Source: Pleurotus ostreatus/Saccharomyces cerevisiae fusant
Lineage: Eukaryota; Opisthokonta
Direction: 5' to 3'
Assembly (NCBI GenBank): GCA_024196135.1
Contig: JAMQCK010000971.1
Span: forward strand, 1 to 13,426
DNA length: 13,426 nucleotides
The position numbers were made by a program, and so were the translations under genes. The stretch's first letter is position 1; each line of letters opens with the position of its first letter. Under the pieces are notes generated by a model, which worked only from the letters and a program-made list of their open reading frames with translations, did no database searches and was not told the DNA's origin. Below, piece by piece: positions 7,855 through 13,426 of this stretch.

Positions 7855-8559
7855 ATGGAAAGGCCAGCTGCCGCCGATGTGCCATATATGGCGGCCATAT
7901 TGATCTATACGCGTGAAGCCATCGATTGGACTAGTGCGTTTAATAGAAGGCAGCTGGGTAAGTGGGCTTTTGTTGATACCTTTGCAGGCGCACCACCTCT
8001 CTCGGCACCCGAAGGCGAAGCTGGGTCCGAGCTTCCCTGCATCCTGTATCGGGACTCGGACAAAGCGCCCGACGGAGAGCAGCTCTACGTCGTCATCATG
8101 TGGACGGTAGTGCACCCCGAGGAACTCGTACAAGGCGCAGTGCTCGTCATGTCCCTCGCCGCCGACGTCGCGCGCATCGAGTGCCGGGTTTACGACCCCG
8201 TGAACGAGCGCGCGTCGCCGGACGCACTGAAGGGGGCGAAGTACCTCACCTTCCGCGCCATAACGCCGGCAGATGGCGCAGAGGACGAGTTTAACAAGTG
8301 GTATGACGAGGAGCATATAGGCATGATGAGCAAGGCGCCAACATGGCAGTCATCGGCGCGGTTCCGGTTACACTGCACGTCTACACCGGAGAGGGAAGCG
8401 CCGAAGTACCTTGCCATTCACGAATGGGAGGATGAGAAAGCAGCGATGGCTTCGGAGGAGTACAAGGCAGCTCTGTCAACGCCGTGGAGGGAAAAGGTGC
8501 GGTCAGCAGGGGTGAAGCAGGAAGAAATGCTACGCCTGGAGTTTGTGAGGAATCTGTAG
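7855..8559 (+). CDS. EthD-like / dimeric alpha-beta barrel protein
   Basis: The uninterrupted frame gives 234 aa with no signal peptide, so it is probably cytosolic. The C-terminal half (about 128-234) fits the fungal EthD-like, ferredoxin-fold family: KYLTFRAITP, then EFNKWYDEEHIGMMSKAPTW with WYDEEH at 149-154, and KYLAIHEWED. The N-terminal half follows the same strand/helix order (AAILIYT, LYVVIMWTVVHPEEL, RIECRVYDP) but lacks the WYDxEH motif, so I read the protein as an internal duplication with a degenerate first repeat. Members of this fold include small dimeric enzymes and proteins of unknown role; no reaction is claimed. Bases 7934-7987 look like an in-frame 54-bp intron (GTGCGT..TTTGCAG). 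Removing it would give 216 aa and no frame change, so the N-terminal model is uncertain. The gene follows GH76 on the same strand by 216 bp and converges with the next gene. Confidence 0.75.
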   Translation: MERPAAADVPYMAAILIYTREAIDWTSAFNRRQLGKWAFVDTFAGAPPLSAPEGEAGSELPCILYRDSDKAPDGEQLYVVIMWTVVHPEELVQGAVLVMSLAADVARIECRVYDPVNERASPDALKGAKYLTFRAITPADGAEDEFNKWYDEEHIGMMSKAPTWQSSARFRLHCTSTPEREAPKYLAIHEWEDEKAAMASEEYKAALSTPWREKVRSAGVKQEEMLRLEFVRNL

Positions 8560-8756
8560 TCTTTGACAAGATCATCTGGCGTCTTTCTCCATACACGTCT
8601 AGTCAAATATGGTCATTAGCAATATATACATGATGAGATAGATGAAGGAATGGAGTATAGAGAACGTGAAGCGGCGTAAGGAACTGTATAGTGAACCTAG
8701 TGATGCAAGTTGAGTGGCCCTGGAACAGGCCTTTTCGTTTTGTGATGTCGGTTGCT

Positions 8757-9378
8757 TCAAGAGTCCACAAAGTACTTTGCCCGAGGATCGGAGTAGATGA
8801 CTTGAATGGTCAAGGGACGAGTTTTCGTCTCCGCCGCCGCAAGTTCGATGGGTGGCGCAGGCACTTCATCATCATCGTCTAGCGTGATGGACCTGCCCAC
8901 CTCGAAGCAGTTAAGCCGACGCAGAGCGGTGGCGATAGCGGACAGATCAGGGCGCGACAGCACGCAAGACGCGAGGAAAGCGCGGAGCCTGCGAAGGAAC
9001 CTTGATGCCGAGGGCTGAGAATCTTCATCGAGCAGGTCCTCGTCAGACACTGCAGAAGCGCCCGCAGGGTCGAACGAGGTCGTAGATGCGCCGGAGAAAA
9101 CGAGCAGCCATCCGTCGTTCCCAAGCCGAGTGAGTGGCACGCGCGCTATGGCGCGCTCAACGCGACTTGACGCGATCGACCATGCTGCGGAGCCGGTCGG
9201 TGAAGAACTGTCGCTTGCCGAATAAGGAGAGCGCGGCTGCTTGAGGCGCGTCAGAAACTCAGTTTGCTAATCTTTGCCCAACGGCGCGCAGATGAAACGA
9301 ACTCACCTCCTGGGGGGGATCGAAACAATGTCGGACGTCAATAAAGGCGAGGTTATCGAAGGAGAGGCGGAAATCCAT
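8757..9378 (-). CDS. Orphan 190-aa protein, one intron
   Basis: Exon 1 is 9378-9307 and exon 2 is 9257-8757, with a 49-bp intron (GTGAGT donor, GAG acceptor); the product is 190 aa. The start MDFRLSFDNLAFIDVRHCF is the first ATG after a clear TATA box. An alternative TAG acceptor nine bases earlier (exon from 9266) also keeps frame and would add QTE. The protein has a Ser-rich stretch near residues 36-53, an Arg/Leu helix-like segment (RFLRRLRAFLASCVL), a run of acidic residues (LDDDDEVPAPP) about 40 residues from the end, and a C-terminus reading LTIQVIYSDPRAKYFVDS. I see no signal peptide, membrane segment or known domain. It shares a divergent promoter with the 81-aa gene. Confidence 0.7.
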
Positions 9379-9383
9379 GTCGA

Positions 9384-9399
9384 ATAGATAGATAGATAG
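9384..9399. repeat. Four ATAG units (GATA cluster)
   Basis: Four exact 4-bp units lie just upstream of the - strand start codon, in its leader. They contain overlapping GATA cores that a fungal GATA factor could bind, but a plain microsatellite explains them equally well. Confidence 0.7.
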
Positions 9400-9440
9400 T
9401 GGGGCTCGGCCTGGAGAGGGGAAGAGCGACAAGCGATACT

Positions 9441-9448
9441 CTTATATA
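9441..9448 (-). promoter_or_regulatory. TATA box of the 190-aa orphan gene
   Basis: Read on the - strand this is TATATAAG, 62 bp before the ATG at 9378. It is a textbook core promoter element at the right distance. Confidence 0.65.
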
Positions 9449-9596
9449 CGAGCAGAGCTTTGCCTTGACCTGCATTCTGTTGGAGCGACGCAAACATTCC
9501 TATTTGGGGTATGTCTTTGTGTTGCCTGAATTTGGACCTGCGACGCTTGCATGCCGGCGGCCGGACAAGAACAACATGATGGGGGTGAATGAATCC

Positions 9597-9620
9597 CCCT
9601 CGACGTATCGCAATCGAGGG
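9597..9620. repeat. 7-bp inverted repeat with 10-bp spacer
   Basis: Arms CCCTCGA (9597-9603) and TCGAGGG (9614-9620) are exact reverse complements. It lies 43 bp upstream of the + strand TATA box, where an activator or repressor site would be expected. The left arm overlaps CCCCT, a match to the short stress-response element of yeasts. Confidence 0.5.
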
Positions 9621-9662
9621 TGATACAAGTCTTCGCGTCAGCGTTGGTCCCACGGCGCTGAA

Positions 9663-9670
9663 TATATAAA
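9663..9670 (+). promoter_or_regulatory. TATA box of the 81-aa orphan gene
   Basis: TATATAAA is a perfect TATA match, 38 bp before the ATG at 9709. Transcription about 30 bp downstream would leave a leader of only around ten nucleotides. Confidence 0.7.
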
Positions 9671-9708
9671 TGTGAGCGGGGAAGGAAAGATACGCGCGCC
9701 ATCCTACG

Positions 9709-10056
9709 ATGTCAACGTCCTTTGCAAGCCGCCAACGGGTATGCCATTGTTGTCAAGAATGAAGGCGATTCATACTGACAGGTGGCGTAGGCCAGGATCA
9801 CGGTGACGATCCCGAACGTTTACGAGGAGATATTCTCGCCCGTAGACCTGGAGGACCGAGCGTTGCTCGGTACGCCGCTTGACGAGGTGTACCTCGTTCA
9901 GAACGTCGTGCAGCGCGTCAAGCTAGTGAGCGCGAAGGCGCAGGTCTTCGTCGTCAACAAAGACGTTTCGGAGGTGAGTACATATCGCCGTGGCGAGATC
10001 GAGATATGGGCTCACCCGCTCAGACAGCTTTCTATGCCGCCCCATGCGCCTCATAA
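9709..10056 (+). CDS. Orphan 81-aa protein, three exons
   Basis: Exons 9709-9738, 9791-9973 and 10024-10056 are joined across introns of 52 bp (branch CTGAC, acceptor TAG) and 50 bp (GTGAGT donor, acceptor CAG). Both junctions are phase 0 and the product is 81 aa: MSTSFASRQR, then a core with ITVTIPNVYEEIFSPVDL and VYLVQNVVQRVKLVSAKAQV, ending TAFYAAPCAS. The core has high-quality codons and alternates hydrophobic strands with acidic loops, so it looks like a small folded domain. There is no signal peptide or membrane segment. The end is PCAS, which does not fit a CaaX prenylation box, so a mating pheromone is unlikely. A second acceptor at 10027 would give a longer, low-complexity tail ending at 10132. 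No family is recognised. Confidence 0.6.
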
Positions 10057-10396
10057 CGCCTCCCCATCAGCTTCCCTCACGCGCGCAACCCATTCGCGCA
10101 ACCCATTGAACCACAACCAGTCGCTCCTTTGATGATAACTTATATAGCCGTATTTATTGGGCCAAGCAACGGGACAGGATTTTGACGTCGAACGAGGTCT
10201 CGGGAGGAGAACGCAGAGAACGCAGAAGTTAAACTTAAAGGTGCGGGTGCCACTGCGGGATGCACGCCGGTCCGCATGCGGCAAGAGGCCACGTGAACTC
10301 GGCGCTTGCCGGCGACTGGGGCACCTCAATTGCTGAGCTCAACGTCCATCATCGTGGCAGAAGTCTGGCTGGTGTTGACCTTTCTTCTCGATCTCG
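10057..10396. other. Intergenic region before the LYR gene
   Basis: This 340-bp stretch carries the 3' UTR of the 81-aa gene and the promoter of the LYR gene. A reverse CCAAT (ATTGG) lies near 10156 and a TATATAG near 10140, which is too far from the ATG to assign with confidence. A 9-bp tandem pair (AGAACGCAG twice) lies at 10208-10225. I see no gene. Confidence 0.55.
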
Positions 10397-11010
10397 ATGT
10401 CTCCTATTCAACCTTTGAGTCTCCCGAAGACATTCAAGAGCTTGTATAGGCTTACCCTCAGAACTGCGTCTGCTGCAGTCCTACATCATCCTCACGCAAC
10501 ACGGTACCTGCGGCATCTCTATAGGCCGGCCTTCGACGATGCTGTCGCTGCTGTAACACGGCTTCAGAACGCCTCTAGTGGCTCTGATAAGAAGGAAGAC
10601 ATAGCCCGCTTGCGAAGGTGGTATCTAGAATGGGGTCAGCGCGGTAAGCAGGAATGATGACAACGATGTAGACCTAGAGCTTACTGGGCGTAGTGGACAA
10701 TGCGTTGTCATTTATGTACCACTCGAGCACTTCAAGAGGTCTACCGCACCGTCTTACGCGTAACCTGGGACTTCTCTCCTTCAGCGAACGCGAGCGCTTG
10801 AACCAGCGCCTCTTCCCCGTCTGGCGATCTGACCAGCCGGAGAAAGCCCTCGGAAATGCCCTGCGCAAGACCGAGAAGGAGCAGGCGTACGCGAGGACAG
10901 ACCACGGGGCATGGAGCGCAGTCGAGCAGGTCGCCAGGATGGCAGAAGGTCGGCACGGGATGAGCCTGGGGAGGATACAGGTCAAGCGCAGCGTCTGGCG
11001 TTCCGCATAA
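10397..11010 (+). CDS. LYR-motif protein, Cup1-like
   Basis: Exons 10397-10643 and 10694-11010 are joined across a 50-bp intron (GTAAGC donor, branch CTTAC, acceptor TAG) and give 187 aa. The N-terminus holds the LYR motif (FKSLYRLTLR, Leu16-Tyr17-Arg18) followed by HPHATRYLRHLYRPAFDDA, the pattern of the fungal Cup1-like LYR family. After the intron comes VDNALSFMYHSSTSRGLPHR and LTRNLGLLSF, also typical of that family. LYR proteins are small mitochondrial factors that bind acyl carrier protein and assist assembly of respiratory complexes or Fe-S cluster delivery; which partner this one serves is not known from the sequence. The Arg/Lys-rich, acid-poor first 45 residues fit mitochondrial import. 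The end (SLGRIQVKRSVWRSA) may be genuine or shortened; I found no good downstream exon. Confidence 0.85.
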
Positions 11011-11825
11011 CCCTCGGATGCTGCTGGCAGCTGAGAACGCTACCGCAGTCTCGAACGCCGCCTACCGTTCCCGGTCGGCCCGTTTGTGCGGCTTCACGCA
11101 GTGTCCTCGTCCCATCGCTCGACGTCCCTGTTCGTAACCAAGGGACGGGCTGCGTGCCGTGACCTCGGGGCTTGGCTCTTCAGCATGTCGATAACGCGGA
11201 CTTGCAGTCCAGACATCCGTCGGCTCAGCTGGAGCGCAAGACGAGGCCTTTGTCGGACGCCGATGGCTGTCGCTACTCGTGCTTCGTTCAGAATCCATCA
11301 TACGGCCAGCAGAGTCCCAAAATCAGGAATATACGAATTTCGAGGTCAAGTAGTATCCGTGCGTCCAAACAATTGCCTCAAACTCAGTCTTCACGGCTGT
11401 TGCCCCCAGTACCAAGCCCGATGCTGTCACTTCGCAGCAGGAACACCCCAAGACCTTGGAGACGCCGCAGGCATGACCATGCATGCATTCACTTGTCCCT
11501 TCCGAGCCTCGCAGAATCCGCCCGTCCGCTCCGTCGCCCTTTCCCGAGCTTTCTCAGCCCCTTCTTTCCCCTTTCCCCTTCATCATACATCATGCTGACG
11601 CCCCTCGTCGTCGTGATGCGCATAATCCAGATCCGCCACCAGATCCCGCAGCGAAGAGATGGCGAGTATATATGGGCGCTGCCTAGACCGCATCCTACCC
11701 AGTTCCTCGCCAGCTCGAGACTGTACTTAAAGCGCTAGCGCCACTTCCTCCACATCTGTGTTTGCCTCCACCTTCGCTGCCCCTCGTTGCGTCGCCAGTC
11801 GACAGTATAATCTTCCTTTAACACC
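11011..11825. other. 815-bp region without a convincing gene
   Basis: Two + strand frames stay open for 170-190 codons here (about 11086-11598 and 11172-11738), but they overlap each other. They read as Arg/Ser/Pro-rich shadow sequence and show no splice-supported continuation. The right part is pyrimidine-rich (about 11490-11590 and 11745-11820), as expected for a promoter and leader of the 160-aa gene. Short palindromes ATGCATGCAT (11479-11488) and GCGCTAGCGC (11732-11741) are present. A decayed gene or a non-coding RNA cannot be excluded. Confidence 0.5.
11667..11674 (+). promoter_or_regulatory. Possible TATA box of the 160-aa gene
   Basis: TATATATG lies 152 bp before the ATG at 11826; a start about 30 bp downstream would give a leader of about 125 nt. 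A TTAAAG at about 11728 is a weaker alternative. Confidence 0.35.
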
Positions 11826-12438
11826 ATGCACGCTTCTTCGTCCACTTCTCCCGCTGCCCGCGAGGTTAGGCGCACCTCCAGGAAGCCATCCCTCTCGATC
11901 GAGGTCAAGCGCGTACGTGGTCCCATTCCTTCTCACTGGACCCCGCCCTCCTTGCTCTGTTCGCACCCATGCTCACCTCGCCCCCACCCAGACCCAATCA
12001 CACTCCTACACCGAAGACGCGTCGGACGCCTCAGGCTCCCAGTACATCATCATCCCCGTCGAGAGCGAGTTCTTCACGCCCTCCGACGAGGAGCGCCATT
12101 TCAACACCCCCTTCGACGTCGGGCACCGCCCGATGTGCGTCGCGTGCGATGATGGGGTGTGTATGGGCGGCGGGGACATGGAGGACGGCCCTCGGGCGAG
12201 CGCTTGCATGGTCGACGAGCGCGTCCGTGCAATGAAGGATGCACGCTCGCGCCGGGACCCGCGCATTACGAGTTGCCATCCCTTGATCGACGTCGACAAC
12301 TGCGAGGTATGTGTACTATGTGGGAGTTGTTGAGCAGGGCGGCTAACATCCATGCAGTACGCCGACTCCTGCGAGTTGCGGTCTCCGGCATCCCCGTCGC
12401 TCGTTGCGCATCTCGGCGTCTACATCGGGGCGTATTGA
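11826..12438 (+). CDS. Orphan 160-aa protein with seven cysteines
   Basis: Exons 11826-11912, 11992-12306 and 12358-12438 are joined across introns of 79 bp (GTACGT donor, branch CTCAC) and 51 bp (GTATGT donor, branch CTAAC), all phase 0; the product is 160 aa. The N-terminus is basic and Ser-rich (MHASSSTSPAAREVRRTSRK). Next comes a hydrophobic strand and acidic stretch (SQYIIIPVESEFFTPSDEER). The second half has seven Cys at about 78, 81, 86, 101, 124, 133 and 139, including CVACDDGVC (CxxCx4C) and SCHPLIDVDNC. There is no signal peptide, so disulfides are less likely than metal binding, which is only an inference. The protein ends LVAHLGVYIGAY. No family is recognised; excellent splice sites and frame continuity make the gene itself credible. 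Confidence 0.7.
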
Positions 12439-12825
12439 ACCTAGAAGACGGTACTGGTATTCCTCAGGGGAAGGGAACTGGTCATTGGAGTCTTGCTTGC
12501 ATGGGGTCTCCCTTTCGCTAAGTTATCAGCTTTTGTTCTTCCGAGTTGCCCTAGTGGCCGCGCGCGGGTGGTCGGTTATACCCTTCGTCTTGTTGTCGTT
12601 GTTAATACCCGCATGTAAATAGTTCATGCATCTTGATATATCGCCTTGAAGGCGTTCCCACTCACAAATTCGGGCTCGAGTGAGTGACACACAGAGAAGC
12701 GTCGAGCATGCAGCCATTCGTAGTCGTGGATAGCAACAACAGAGTATACAAGACATACACAGGGCTGGAGTCTGCGTAAGCCGAGTAGATCGTCGGGGGG
12801 CACGCGCAAGCACATTCAGAACCCC
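12439..12825. other. Convergent intergenic region
   Basis: The 387 bases between two converging stops hold both 3' UTRs. The stretch is relatively AT-rich around 12590-12645. I found no repeat, RNA gene or coding sequence in it. Confidence 0.55.
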
Positions 12826-13390
12826 TCACTCCTCGTCATCGTCCTCGTCACTCTCGTCCTCTCCCTCGCTGTCATTCCCGAAGAACTCATCCTCCGCCGC
12901 CGTCTGGAACGACGGCTGTGCATTGATCGTCTTCCCCTTCGCCGCCTTCGACTTCGAGGGTGCACCTTTCGTCTTTGAGGGCATGGAGTTCGATGCGTCC
13001 CGCTTGTCCGTCGCGCGCGGTCTGCTGTCGATGTCGACTTCCGGTTCCGCCGGAAGTTCGCCGGCCTGCATTCGTTGCCGTATCGAGTCGCGCAGCTCAG
13101 CTCGTGCGGCATCTGTCTCGCTGGTATCGACCGGCGGTTGAAGGGCAGCGTCGTCGGATTTTTGTGGGGGGTATAGGGAGATGTATTTCTTGAGTTTGGG
13201 GTAGTGCTAGTGAGGGCGAATACATGTGAGGGGAGATGTCAAAGGAGTATGAGGGGGGGATGTAAGCGTACCAGTACATAGTTCAGATCGACTCTTCGCT
13301 CGAACAATCGTGATTGGAGGTCTTCGTCCTCTGGCTTCTCGGCCAGCTCGCGCTTCAGCTGCTGTACTTTGCGCAGGGCCTTCTGGCGTT
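12826..13390 (-). CDS. EFG1: rRNA-processing protein EFG1 (3' part)
   Basis: Two exons are visible on the minus strand, 13390-13272 and 13206-12826, separated by a 65-bp intron (GTACGC donor, TAG acceptor). Another intron begins at 13391 with a CAG acceptor and CTGAC branch point and leaves the window, so the N-terminal part is missing. The visible 165 codons start with a basic, coiled-coil-like helix (RQKALRKVQQLKRELAEK). Across the splice junction they read FERRVDLNYVLHYPKLKKYI and then SLYP, the motif that marks EFG1. The rest is a Lys/Ser linker (PSKTKGAPSKSKAAKGK) and an acidic tail (NDSEGEDESDEDDDEE), common in nucleolar proteins. EFG1 acts in the nucleolus in early pre-rRNA processing for the small subunit (18S). 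No odd feature is seen; the gene converges with the 160-aa orphan. Confidence 0.85.
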
Positions 13391-13426
13391 CTGAGCGAGT
13401 CAGTCAGCATAGAAGCAAAGCCCGTA

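Larger units (their letters stand above)
9379..9708. promoter_or_regulatory. Divergent promoter between two orphan genes
   Basis: The 330 bp between two head-to-head start codons hold a TATA box for each direction, at 9441-9448 (-) and 9663-9670 (+). An ATAG/GATA run and an inverted repeat are also present. No credible coding sequence lies between them. Confidence 0.65.

Noticed and set aside
7958..7987. A 30-bp intron (GTAAGT..GCAG) in the EthD-like gene.
   Set aside because: Too short to be spliced in known fungal introns; the 54-bp alternative with the same acceptor is more plausible.
9709..10056. The 81-aa protein as a mating pheromone precursor.
   Set aside because: It does not end in a CaaX box (the end is PCAS with Cys at position -3) and its core looks like a folded domain.
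1..13426. CRISPR arrays, tRNA or rRNA genes, insertion sequences, attachment sites, prokaryotic operons.
   Set aside because: Read by eye on both strands, none was found; the gene structure is eukaryotic with many short spliceosomal introns.

Overview
The window looks like nuclear DNA of a basidiomycete, most likely an Agaricomycete. Genes are packed closely on both strands. They are split by very short introns, mostly 48-61 bp, with GT..AG ends and CTNAY-type branch points. Third positions are GC-rich, and there is a BTB/POZ protein of the type expanded in mushroom-forming fungi. No rRNA, tRNA, CRISPR array, transposon or prokaryote-style operon was seen.

Layout from left to right. The last 81 codons of an unrecognised + strand gene end at 247, inside a 17-bp tandem repeat. 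A long - strand gene (723-5204, four exons, 1,444 aa) encodes a Ser/Pro/Arg-rich, probably disordered protein with a BTB/POZ domain at its C-terminus. Its true start lies behind a 49-bp intron, so reading the long open frame alone gives the wrong N-terminus. A 1-kb gap (5205-6239) holds the upstream region of that gene, with an 8-codon upstream ORF and two inverted repeats, plus a weak - strand gene candidate. Then come a secreted GH76 (alpha-1,6-mannanase family) enzyme in seven exons (6240-7638) and an EthD-like dimeric alpha/beta-barrel protein (7855-8559), both on +. A 330-bp divergent promoter with two opposed TATA boxes serves two small orphan genes (8757-9378 on -, 9709-10056 on +). A Cup1-like LYR-motif protein follows (10397-11010, +), then an 815-bp stretch without a convincing gene, an orphan 160-aa cysteine-containing protein (11826-12438, +), and the 3' part of the rRNA-processing factor EFG1 on - (12826-13390), which runs off the right edge.

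The genes do not form an obvious pathway. GH76 belongs to cell-wall mannan metabolism, the LYR protein to mitochondria and EFG1 to 18S rRNA maturation. The BTB protein is probably an adaptor or scaffold, and three or four genes are orphans. The items most worth a second look are the BTB/SR-rich architecture and its hidden first exon, the inverted repeats upstream of it, the divergent orphan pair, the optional in-frame intron of the EthD-like gene, and the cysteine-rich orphan. Splice models were derived by eye from reading-frame continuity and splice motifs, without transcript data.
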